Shown piece by piece: positions 8,290 to 18,444 of a stretch of 64,000 nucleotides of DNA. The notes beneath the pieces are model-generated. The model searched no databases. It was given only the letters and a program-made list of their open reading frames with translations, and was not told the origin of the DNA. The first letter of the stretch is position 1, and every line of letters begins with the position of its first letter. A program made the position numbers and the translations under genes. This DNA is from Taxillus chinensis (taxonomy: Eukaryota > Streptophyta > Magnoliopsida > Santalales > Loranthaceae). Location: positions 1,033,799 to 1,097,798 of the forward strand of contig CM042086.1 of the NCBI GenBank assembly GCA_023512835.1, in the 5' to 3' direction.

Positions 8290-10101
8290 TGTAATGACCC
8301 GTATTTTGGGATGTGAGGAGTTAGTCTCAGTTTTGCCCTTTTAGTGGAAATATGTGGGTTTTGGGGAGTTTCCTTCCCACACACTTTAGCTAAAACACCT
8401 TGGAAGTTGAGGGGTAAGTTTGGGGTAAGAGATGTGCCAAAAGGGGACCTTTGGGGAGGTGCACGTGACAATGCACGTCATATGGGGATATAACGTGCAA
8501 GGAGATTTTGGTTTGCCTGTCTTCTACATGATCCTAGGAAGCTTGGGGTAGAATTTCACAGCTTTTAGAGCTGCACGTCATATGGTGATATGACGTGCAG
8601 CCATATTTTTGTACCGTCACCTTTGTTTTGTTATTCTAATCATCTTTTCCCAAAGGACCATGTTGGAATTATGAGTATTTTGTCTTGTATGGATACGGAA
8701 AGGTTATAGCTTGTGCGATCAAAACTACGTCATTTTGATGCTGGGGTTCAATTAATTAAAACTACGTCGTTTTGATGTTGTGGTGTCTATATAAGGAGGG
8801 GGAGCCCCTATGTTTAGGGTTTTAGGGTTCCGTCAGCCGCCGCAGCCGTCGCAGAGAGAAAGAGAGAGAGAGAGAGAGGGAAGGAAAGCTCCTGATTCTG
8901 CTGTGGTGATTCGCGGGAGTGGACGGTATTTGGCGTGGAGGCAAGAGCGTGAAGGAACCTGTTGAGGTAGGGGTTCTGTCTTCGTGTACCTAATCCGGGG
9001 TTAAGCCCTGTGGTGAATGAACTGTTGGATATCGTTCTTGTTGTTATATTATTTATATGTAAATTCATATAGGTGTGACCTCCTATATGAATGTTGGCCT
9101 TCAATGGCGTGTTGTTTGGATACATTTATATACACATGCCAAGTGTTTGAGATTATGCCTGTGAGGCCATGCATGTCAAGTGTTTGAGATTATGCCTGTG
9201 AGGCCACGCATGTCAAGTGTTTGAGATTATGCCTGCGAGGCCACGCATGCTATGTGTTTGTTGTTATGCCTGAGTGACTGTGCATATTATGTGTTTGTTG
9301 TTATGCCTGAGTGACTGTGCATATTATGTGTTCGCTGTTATGCTGAAGTGACTGTGCTTATTATGTGTTCAATGTTATGCCTGAGTGGCTATGTGTACTG
9401 TGTTTTGTGGAACCTGGTGGCTGTGGAAGCCCGGGACTATTTCGTGAAACCCGGTGGCTGTGGAAGCTCAGGACTGTTCTTGGAACCCGGTGGCTATGGA
9501 AGCCCGAGACTGCTCTTGGAACCCGGTGGCTGTGGAAGCCCAGGACTGTTCATGTGTTAGCCTGTGTGGCTGTAGACCTATTAGCCTATATGGCTGTGGA
9601 AATGATTGTATTTGCTGATGTGGTTTGTTACTATATCTGTTAAAATAATTTGTATCACGACACTGCACTAGTACACATGGCATGTAGATGTTAGGAGCAA
9701 GGGATGGATTGGGGAGACATGATCCCTACTGAGCTGCGGTTGCTCACCCCTCCTACCGTGTTGTTTTCTTTACAGGGACCTACAGGCGTTTGGTGGGAAC
9801 ACCAAGGTGGAAGACCTGCTTGTGGCTTTGCTTACTGTTATTTGTGTTTTGTTGTTTCTGTGAGAGCTTTGTAACCCCAGTGGGGAGATATTGCATTGAG
9901 GAGTTAAATGTAATACAAACATGTTTGGACACATTAATAATGGTTTGAACTTAATATATATGTATGATTGTCTCTCTGAATATTTGTTGTGAAATGTATG
10001 GTGTCCTGTGTGGGCATATTGTATCCAATCCCCTTTATCCAAACTCGGGTAAAGGGAGGGTCACGTTCCGGTCTCCTTGGTTGGAAATTCGGGGCGTGAC
10101 A
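8290..10101 (+). repeat. Solo LTR (Tekay-type) with 5-bp target duplication
   Basis: It starts TGTAATGACCCG and ends GGGGCGTGACA. ATTTG is duplicated at 8285-8289 and 10102-10106, and copia gag is contiguous once the LTR is removed. Inside are two ACGT palindromes (8718-8739 and 8757-8776), a TATA box (about 8788-8795), telo-box words near 8812-8830, a (GA)n tract, the hairpin at 9063-9092 and tandem repeats. No internal region or second LTR is present, so LTR-LTR recombination removed the rest. Confidence 0.92.
9136..9553 (+). repeat. Two minisatellites in the solo LTR transcribed region
   Basis: About 9136-9380 holds roughly six degenerate copies of a 37-39 bp unit with the words GTGTTTG and ATGCCTG. 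About 9411-9553 holds four copies of a ~36-bp unit built on CCCGGTGGCTGTGGAAG. Related 37-bp units occur in the LTRs of elements 2 and 3. Confidence 0.8.
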
Positions 10102-10269
10102 ATTTGAACCTGACCTTGTGAGTCCGTAGCTCTCCATATAGTTCTTCAAGGGGAACATACTGCCAGTTCTTGTCGGCTTGCGTCTGGAGCTGCTTGGAGT
10201 AGTAGCGATCCGGCAGTGAGCGAAAAAACTGTTCAATGATTTGAGATTGAGAGTAGTGCTCATTGACAG

Positions 10270-10926
10270 TGTAATGACCTGTGTTGATGCACAAGTTTGA
10301 GGTAAGAGATGAGCCCAAGAGGGGACTTTTGGGAGGTGCACGTGACAAGTGATAACGTGCATTTATGCCTAGGAAGATGCTATTTGCATATGCAGGCGCT
10401 TTTAGGCTGTATTGTCAGGTTTTGGAGATTGATTTTGACCAAATAGATGGCCTCAAATCAATTGGCGTGCAGAACAAAAGTTTCTCAGAATGATGTCCTC
10501 CACCTTCCACAGAAGTTTCAGAGCCAAAGGCCTTGAACGCCAATTGGACCAATTGGCGTGCAAGCATATTACTGCATACCGGCCTTCTACATGATGCAAG
10601 GAAGCTTGGAGTAGAATTTCAGGGTATTTGGACCTGCACGCCAATTGGGGATATGACGTGCAATATGGCGTGCAGCCATATTTTTGTACCGTCACCTTGG
10701 TTTTGTTATTCTAATCATCTTTTCCCAAAGGACCATGTTGGAATTGTGGATATTTTTGTCATGTGTGGATGCGGAAAGGTTACAACTTGTGTGATCAAAA
10801 CTACGTCGTTTTGATACTGGGATTCATTTAATCAAACCTACGTCGTTTTGATGTTGGTGTGCCTATATAAGAGGTGAAGGACTTTTAGGTTTAGGGTTCT
10901 TCTTTTGGCTAGCCATTGCAGCCGTC

Positions 10927-10976
<50 letters not shown>

Positions 10977-12174
10977 AGAGAGAGGGAAGGAAGGAGAGCT
11001 GCTGGCTTGCTGCCGGAGCGTCTTGCGTGGGGAGGACGGCATCTAGCGCGGGAGCAAGAGCGGGAGGACGTTTTCAAGGTAGGGGTTCTGTCTTCCTTGT
11101 ACCTATCCAGGGTTATGGCCTTGTGGTAGTCAATTTTGTGATCTGGATATATATATATATTATATGTAAATCCATATAGGTGTGATCTCCTATATGGATG
11201 TTGGCCTTCAGTGGCATGTATGTGTTTGATATTATGCCTGTGAGGCCATGCGTATTAAGTGTTCGATATTATGCCTGTGAGGCCATGCATGTTAAGTGTT
11301 TGATGTTATGCCAGTGTGGCTATGCATGCTAAGTGTTTGATGTTATACCAGTGTGGATATGCATGTTAAGTGTTTGTTGTTATGCCTGAATAACTGAGAT
11401 ATATGTTAAGTGTCTGTTGTTGTGCCTGTGGAGCCTAAGAAGCCTGAGAGGCTGAGGCAATGTCTGTGGAGCCTAAGAAGCCTGAGAGGCTGAGGCAATG
11501 CTTGTGTACCTGTGGAGCCTTAGAGGCTGAGTTAATGTCAATGGGATTTACTATGGAGCCTGAGAGGCTAAGTTAATGTCAGTGGGACTGACTAAGGAGC
11601 CTGAAAGGCTGAGTTAATGTCAGTGAGACTGACTATGGAGCCTGAGAGGCTGAGTTACTGTCAGTGGGACTGACTGAGGAGTTTTTGTGGCAATGGTTGT
11701 GTTTGTTTTGTGGCTTGCTATGTATAGTATAGATTATGATCTGTCTAGAATATAATTGCCACGACACCGCACTTGAGCACTTCTTCATATAGATGGTAGG
11801 AGCATGGGATGGGTTGGGGAGACATGATCCCTACTGAGCTGTGGTTGCTCACTCCTCCTACTGTGGTGTGTTTTCTTGCAGGAACTTACAGGCGTTAGGT
11901 GGGAACACCAAGGTGGAAGAGTTCTGTTTTGTGGCTTTGTTTTATGTTATTTGTGTTATGTAATTTCGTTGAGGCCTTGTAACCCCAGCGGGGAGATATT
12001 GTAATGGTGTTTGAAACATAATAAAGGCATGTGGTTTGAATTTATTGATTATGTGATTTTGGTCTCTGAAAATAAAATGTGAAGTGTAAGTTGTATTCTA
12101 CCCTCTTTATCCAAACCCGGGTAAAGGGAGGGTCACGTTCCGGTCTCCTCAGGTTGGAAAACCGGGGCGTGACA
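10270..12174 (+). repeat. 5' LTR of element 2 (1905 bp)
   Basis: TGTAATGACCTG to GGGGCGTGACA. About 80 bp inside the LTR is TGATAACGTGCATTTATGCC (10350-10369), which is the exact terminus of the Athila LTRs of this window. It is followed by a U3 collinear with Athila. Also present are inverted TTGGCGTGCA words (10450-10680), two palindromes, a TATA box, a telo-box, a (GA)n tract (about 10929-10974), the hairpin 11170-11199, and tandem repeats at 11215-11390 (37-bp units) and 11428-11690 (~42-bp units). Confidence 0.9.
10794..10870 (+). promoter_or_regulatory. U3 core promoter: tandem ACGT palindromes and TATA box
   Basis: Two copies of the inverted repeat ATCAAAAC-n6-GTTTTGAT lie at 10794-10815 and 10831-10852 (the second with one mismatch), followed by CCTATATAAGAG (10862-10873). 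The centre carries ACGT, a core bound by plant bZIP factors. The same arrangement occurs at 8718-8795, 17908-17990, 35395-35472 and 42904-42982. Function is inferred from position; no transcription start is known. Confidence 0.65.
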
Positions 12175-12177
12175 ATA

Positions 12178-12189
12178 TGGTATCAGAGC
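12178..12189 (+). other. Element 2 primer-binding site (tRNA-Met)
   Basis: TGGTATCAGAGC starts three bases after the 5' LTR. The following leader (12190-12661) holds no recognisable gene. Confidence 0.9.
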
Positions 12190-12661
12190 ATGGTCTAGTT
12201 GGCCTAGGGTAGTGGGCGGATCTGGTTATCTTGAGTCCTTTGGAGGAACCTGGAGGGACGTGCCTGATCAACACGGTCCTCTTGGAGCCTCTAAGGTGTA
12301 CTTGGGGTAGTCCAGACCTGAGGTAGGATTTGCATGCATTGGCATTAGGGCACTAGTTGCATTGGTTGTTGTAGGTGAAGGTGTGGATACCTGTTAAAAT
12401 TGTAATTGTGATAAAAGAAAAAAATGTGAGTAATGTGATAAGGTGTGAATTGTGCAACTCTGATTTTACTTGAAGTACCTTGAGCATGACTACAAGAAAA
12501 GGTCCTTGTTTATTTGAACTGTGTGCAATGTTGATTGGTGCAATGTGTAAAATGTCTGTGATGCCATGTACTACTTGACTTGATAATGGGGTAGAGGTAG
12601 TGAAACCCGATAATTGTCGAATGCGTTCTGACGTTTGTGCTTCTTACTTCATGTAGTAAGA

Positions 12662-13940
12662 ATGCCACCGAGGAAAGTGACTCGTGCGTCCGGGGCAGTG
12701 GCTGATGAGTCATCTGCCCATGAGGGTCCGGGTGCGGAGCAGTCCGTTGGAGGACATGCGTTGTTGCTGGCACAGCTACGTGAGGGCATTCGGCTGGAAG
12801 TCCAAGAGCTGAGGGAGGGTATCCGGCAAGAGGTACGGGAGGAGGTGCGCCGCGAGATGGCAGCCCAGCAGGTGGTGCCACCACCACCACCACCAGTGGG
12901 GGAGCTACCCCATGAGCGTGAGGGTTCGCCGAGTGGTATACCGATTCGTGCAGAGGATGACGTGGTAACACGGTTCCGAAAGGAATAGCCTCCAAGGTTC
13001 AAGGGAGAAGAGGAATCCGTGGTGGCTGAGCACTGGTTGAGGCAAATTGAGCACGTGTTTTCCTTTCTCCTACCCTGGGAGGAGGATAAGGTGAGGCCGG
13101 CCATTCGGCAGCTAGAGGGGAATGCTTTGGAGTGGTGGCAGAGTGTCGCGGGGAGCCGTGCGGTGCAGTTTATGCTGTGGGAGGAGTTCTTGCAACTCTT
13201 CCACGATGAGTTTTTCCCTGAGTCCTTGAGATGGCAGAAGAGAGAAGAATTTGGCAGCCTGAAGCAAGGATCAAAGATGGTGCCCAAGTATGAGCGGGAG
13301 TTCCGGAGCCTGAGTAGGTTTGCCCCCGAGACTGTGGCAAAGGAGGACCTGAAGGCCCACAAGTTCACCTTGGGTCTCAGGCCAGCTCTTAGGCAAAGGG
13401 TGGCGATTCTGCGTTTGAGGACCTATGCTGAGGTTGTTGAGACAGCACGCATAGCTGAGAGGGAACTGGATGATGGGAGGTAGGTCCACCAGGGTCGCCA
13501 GTTGCAAGGTGGGTCTGAACGCGATTCTAGGTCCAAGAGGCCCAAGACTGAGGAGAGAGATAGTGGTTCTTTCCGCAGCAGGGGTCTACCATCTGTGAAC
13601 CCAGGGAGGTTCACCCTTGGCGGTAGTGGGCAGGGAGGTTCAGCAGGAGGTCTCCTCAGCGGTTGTCTTTGTTGTGGGGGGCAAGGTCATTTCAAGAGGG
13701 AATGTCCCAAGAAGGACTGGCGGTGCAACAGCTGTGGGCGAGAGGGCCACTTGAGCCGGGTGTGCAGGAGTGGCAACAGGGGAGCAGGAGGCGTGGCATC
13801 CAGCATGAGGAGTGATGCTAGTTTCCGCGCTCCAACGGAGAGGCCAGCCCATCAGTGGCAGGCTAGCCAGGCAGGATCTAGCCAGACCCGACCTCGGGGG
13901 AGGCAAGAGTGTCAGCAAACTGAAGCTGGAGGCAGCCATG
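12662..13940 (+). pseudogene. gag of element 2, with two in-frame stops
   Basis: Starts at ATG 12662 (MPPRKVTRAS). The gag core contains EHWLRQIEHVFSFLLP and LEWWQSVAG. Two zinc knuckles follow, CLCCGGQGHFKREC and CNSCGREGHLSRVC (about 13660-13775). The reading frame is constant from 12662 to about 15430, but TAG stops interrupt it at 12986-12988 and 13481-13483. Both look like single-base changes, because the homologues read through. The product would be the particle and RNA-binding protein. Confidence 0.87.
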
Positions 13941-15890
13941 GCGGGAAGCGCCCAGGGAGTGAGCTGACCAGTGGCACAGGCCAAGGGAGGGTGTTTGCGC
14001 TAGAGGCGACGTACCTGGAGGAGGCTGAGCTACCACCCCCACCGGCTGAGGGTGGAGCAAGACCATCGGTGGTTAGAGGTACCCTTTTGATCTCCCGTAC
14101 ATTAGCTTCTATTCTTTTCGATACGGGTGCATCATGTTCTTTTGTTGCTGAGCTTGTAATAAATAGCTTGGGGTTAGCTTGTGTGGAGGCAGTGAAGCCC
14201 CTAGTTGTTGAGTCTCCAGTGGGGGGTATGATTGAGGTGCGGCGTGTTTGCCGTGACTGTGTGTTAACCATAGGAAGTGTGGAGCTGAGCTTTGACCTGC
14301 ATGTATTGCCCTTGTGTACTTTTGATCTGATCTTGGGTATGGAATGGCTTATGGCTTTCTAGGCCAAGATAGATTGTTATTGGCGGCGTGTATCCTTCGT
14401 GACACCTGCAGGGACCTCTTGCACCCTGCAGGGGGAGTGGGATTGTGAGGCGAGTCGGGCTGGGCCAGTGTTGGACCAGTGGGGTGCCATTACCCACAGG
14501 TTGGCAGCCCTGACCTTTGCCGAGGAGGGGAAAGTGGATAAGAGAGTGTGGCCAGCTGTTGTTGACCAATTTCAGGATGTCTTTCCTGACGAGTTGAGAA
14601 GTTTACCTCCTAAGAGGAGTGTAGAGTTCACCATTGAGTTGGTACCGGGGACGGGTCCGATTTCCCAAGTGGCTTATCGGATGGGACCAGCTGAGTTGAG
14701 GGAGCTCCAGAGGCAAATAGAGGCGTTGGTGGACCAGGGGTATATCAGACCGAGTACCTCACCCTGGGGTGCTCCGGTGCTCTTTGCAAAGAAGGCAGAT
14801 GGCACGCTTCGCCTCTGCATTGATTACAAGAAGCTGAATTTGGTGACTGTGAAGAACAAGTATCTGTTGCCTCGGATAGATGACCTGTTCGACCAGTTGA
14901 GTGGGGCCCGGTGGTTTTCCAAGATAGATCTACGATCGGGGTATCACCAGTTAAGGGTTAGGGAGGAGGACATCCCTAAGACGGCTTTTCGGTGCAGGTA
15001 TGGGCACTATGAGTGGGTAATGATGCCTTTCGGACTCACTAATGTGCCGGCAGTGTTTATGCATTTGATGGACCAAGTCTTTGCCCCATACTTAGACTCG
15101 TTCGTGGTGGTGTTTATAGACGATATCTTGGTATATTCCAAGACCGAGAGGGAGCATGTGGAACATCTGGCAACAGTGTTGCAAACCTTGAGGGATCAGC
15201 GGTTGTTTGCTAAGTTTAGAAAATGCGAGTTTTGGATGCAGGAGGTCCATTTTCTTGGCCACGTAGTGTCAGCTGAAGGGGTTAGAGTGGACCCAGCCAA
15301 GATTGAGGCGGTGTCATCATGGGAGAGGCCAACCAATGTTTTCGAGATTCATAGTTTTCTTGGCTTGGCAGGCTACTACCGTCGTTTTGTAGAGGGATTC
15401 TCCCGTTTGGCAGCTCCTATGACGGCGTTGACTCGAAGGGAGTGAAGTTTGAGTGGACTGACAAGTGTCAGCAGGCGTTTGAGGCTCTCAAAACCCGTTT
15501 GACCATTGCACCGGTGTTGAGGTTACCTCGGGAGGATATTCCATATGAGGTATATTGTGATACGTCCAGGGTTGGTTTGGGGTGTGTGCTTATGCAGGAG
15601 CACAGTGTGGTAGCTTATGGGTCGAGGCAGCTGAAGCCTCATGAGCAAAATTATCCTACTCATGATCTTGAGTTGGCGGCTGTCATCTTTGCCTTGAAGA
15701 GTTGGCAACATTACCTTTTGGGGGGAAAGTTTGTAGTGTTTTCTGATCACAAGAGCCTTCAGTACATCTTCACTCAGAAGGACTTGAATTTGAGGCAGAG
15801 GAGATGGGTTGAGTATTTGCAGACCTTTGACTTTACTCTTGCCTATACCCCGGGCAAGGGTAATGTAGTGGCTTCTTCTCTCAGGGATGA
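13941..15890 (+). pseudogene. Protease, reverse transcriptase and RNase H of element 2
   Basis: Protease has [13 protein letters not shown] near 14116-14150. A TAG stop at 14360-14362 follows GMEWLMAF. The RT is complete in one frame (14399-15445), with palm motifs [13 protein letters not shown] and the catalytic [10 protein letters not shown] (about 15112-15141). A one-base loss at about 15435 shifts the RNase H (15442 onward) into another frame; it contains [16 protein letters not shown] and [13 protein letters not shown] and RNase H copy the RNA into DNA. The order PR-RT-RH-IN is that of Ty3/gypsy. Confidence 0.88.
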
Positions 15891-17151
15891 GGTGATGAGG
15901 GAGTTTTACCAGTCTAGAGTTATTGTGCATCCAGGGGGTACGAAGATGTACCATGCGCTTCGGGGACATTTTTGGTGGCGATGTGGCTGCCTTTGTTTCG
16001 CGGTGCCTCACGTGTCAGCAGGTGAAGGCTGAGCATTAGCGGCCGGCAGGCATGTTATAGCCATTGCCCATAGCGGAGTGGAAGTGGGACCACATAGCGA
16101 TGGATTTTGTGACTGGTCTTCCACCCACCACAGGGAGGAAAGATATGATTTGGGTGATTGTGGATTGGCTCACAAAGTCGGCCCATTTCCTTGCTGTTCG
16201 CGAGCAGGACTCTATTGGGACCTTGAGTCAGCTATACATGAACGAGATTGTGAGACTGCATGGAGTACCATCATCGATTGTCTCTGACCGGGATTCGAGG
16301 TTCACTTCCCATTTTTGGGCAGGTTTGAAGGAGGCTATGGGGACCAAGCTTCACTTGAGTACTGCCTTTCACCCTGAGACTGATGGTCAGATTGAGAGGA
16401 CGAATCAGACCATGGAGGACATGTTGCGGGCCTGTGTGCTAGATTTTGGGGGTTCGTGGGCAACTCATCTTCCTTTGGTGGAGTTTGCCTACAACAACAA
16501 TTATCAAGCATCCATTGGGATGGCTCCTTTTGAGGCGTTGTATGGCAGGCCGTGCCGCTCACCCTTGTGTTGGACTGAGGTAGGAGAGGCAGCTCTCTTG
16601 GGACCACAGTTGGTTCAAGAGGCTACTGAGAAGGTCAAGTTGATTCGTCAGCGCTTGTTATCAGCCCAGAGTCGACAGAAATCTTATGCAGATCAGCGGC
16701 GGCGACCTTTGGAGTTTTCTGTGGGCGATCATGTGTTTCTCCGTGTCTCTCCACAGTGTGGACATCGGCGCTTTGGGAGAGGTTCCAAACTCTCTCCCCA
16801 TTTCATTGGTCCATTTGAGGTTATAGCTCGTGTGGGGCCTGTAGCTTACCGGTTAGCATTGCCACCGCGATTGAGTCGGGTGCACAATGTGTTCCACGTG
16901 TCCCAGTTGAGGAAGTATCATCCTGACCCCACTCATGTGATTGATTGGGGGACGTTAGACATTGAGGATGATATGTCCGTTGTTGAGGCCCCTATCCGTA
17001 TCGTAGATCGGTGGGAGAAGCTTTTGCGTGGTCATGCTATTCCATTGGTTCGCGTGCTGTGGCAGCACCGTGGCATTGAGGAGGATACATAGGAACGTGA
17101 GTCCGTGATGTGTGCATAGCACCCAGAGTTGTTCGAGGACGAACAATCTTA
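15891..17151 (+). pseudogene. Integrase and chromodomain-like end of element 2, with a deleted linker
   Basis: At about 15885 the sequence jumps from the RNase H end to [18 protein letters not shown]. About 80 residues present in element 3 are missing between them. The zinc finger is frame-shifted near 15970-16040. The catalytic core follows in 16064-17092, with MDFVTGL, VSDRDSRFTSHFW and HPETDGQIERTNQ supplying the D, D and E. The C-terminal region SVVEAPIRIVDRWEK is the chromodomain-like tail typical of Tekay/Del. A TAG at 17090-17092 and another at about 17117 cut the tail before LFEDEQS. Confidence 0.87.
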
Positions 17152-17368
17152 AGGGTGGGAGGTGGCTGTAGTGATGTGTTTTCTTTTGGTTCATGATTTG
17201 GTGTATTTGTATTTGTACTTGTAAACTAGTATTTGTATTTTTATTGAGATGTGTTTTGAGGTTGCAATGTGTTTGAGATGTCCTGTTATATTGTGTGATC
17301 TATCTGGGCATTGTGGCTCGCATGTGTTGGTTTTCCTTGCATATTGTTTATTTTCGAGGACGAAAAGT

Positions 17369-17384
17369 CTTAAGGAGGAGAGGA
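17369..17384 (+). other. Element 2 polypurine tract
   Basis: A purine-rich run, TTAAGGAGGAGAGGA, directly before the 3' LTR start at 17385. The 17152-17368 spacer is non-coding. Confidence 0.8.
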
Positions 17385-18238
17385 TGTAATGACCCGTGTT
17401 GATGCACAAGTTTGAGGTAAGAGATGAGCCCAAGAGGGGACTTTTGGGAGGTGCATGTGACAAGTGATAACGTGCATTTATGCCTAGGAAGATGCTATTT
17501 GCATATGCAGGCGCTTTTAGGCTATTTTGTCAGGTTTTGGAGATTGATTTTGACCAAATAGATGGCCTCAAATCAATTGGCGTGCAGAATAAAAGTTTCT
17601 CAGAATGATGTCCTCTACTTTCCACAGAAGTTTCAGAGCCAAAGGCCTTGAACGCCAATTGGACCAATTGGCGTGCAAGCATATTACTGCATACCAGCCT
17701 TCTACATGATGCAAGGAAGCTTGGGGTAGAATTTCAGGGTATTTGGACCTGCACGCCAATTGGGGATATGGCGTACAATATGGCGTGCAGCCATATTTTT
17801 GTACCGTCACCTTGGTTTTGTTATTCTAATCATCTTTTCCCAAAGGACCATGTTAGAATTGTGGATATTTTGTCATGTGTGGATGCGAAAAGGTTACAAC
17901 TTGTGTGATCAAAACTACGTCATTTTGATGCTGGGATTCATTTAATCAAAACTATGTTGTTTTGATGTTGGTGTGCCTATATAAGAGGTGAAGGACTCTT
18001 AGGTTTAGGGTTCTTCTTTTGGCTAGCCATTGCAGCCATCGCAGAGAGAGAGAGAGAGAGAGAGAGAGCTAGAGAGAGGGAAGGAAGGAGAGTTGCTGGC
18101 TTGCTGCCGGATCATCTTGTGTGGGGAGGACGGCGTCTAGCACGGGAGCAAGAGCAGGAGGACGTTTTCAAGGTAGGGGTTCTGTCTTCCTTGTACCTAT
18201 CCAGGGTTATGGCCTTGTGGTAGTCGATTTTGTGATCT

Positions 18239-18285
<47 letters not shown>

Positions 18286-18444
18286 ATCCATATAGGTGTG
18301 ATCTCCTATATGGATGTTGGCCTTCAGTGGCGTGTATGTGTTTGATATTATGCCTGTGAGGCCATGCATATTAAGTGTTCAATATTATGCCTGTGAGGCC
18401 ATGCATGTTAAGTGTTTGATGTTATGCCAGTGTGGCTATGCATG
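17385..18444 (+). repeat. 3' LTR of element 2, first 1060 bp
   Basis: Starts TGTAATGACCCG and follows the 5' LTR closely, with a few substitutions and a different length of (GA)n and (AT)n tracts. It stops at GGCTATGCATG, where copia B begins. The remaining ~845 bp are not found in the window. Confidence 0.88.

Larger units (their letters stand above)
6278..10269 (-). pseudogene. Ty1/copia remnant A: gag, protease and GAG-pre-integrase, split by an LTR
   Basis: Coding pieces on the minus strand are gag (10269-10107, then 8289 to about 7410), a coiled-coil and lysine-rich linker (about 7400-6765), and the end of protease with GAG-pre-integrase (about 6690-6278, ending SWLWHR). It is collinear with copia B (18445-23215), whose gag, coiled coil and protease are recognisably the same family. 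The zinc knuckle reads CYNYGKPGHWAKDC, so one zinc-binding cysteine is lost. The solo LTR at 8290-10101 splits gag. Integrase, reverse transcriptase and both LTRs are missing. Confidence 0.82.
10270..18444 (+). mobile_element. Ty3/gypsy Tekay-type retrotransposon 2, 3' LTR cut by a copia element
   Basis: Contains a complete 5' LTR, tRNA-Met site, gag-pol with an integrase and chromodomain-like end, polypurine tract, and the first 1060 bp of the 3' LTR, which is then broken by copia B at 18445. It lies in the gag region of copia A. The 5-bp sequence before it is GACAG, but the partner duplication is missing because everything right of the nested copia was lost. Coding is disrupted by three TAG stops, a frameshift and an internal deletion. 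Confidence 0.88.

Noticed and set aside
9136..9380. CRISPR-like regularly spaced repeat
   Set aside because: The units are contiguous and degenerate without unique spacers, and the DNA is plant nuclear; it is an LTR minisatellite.
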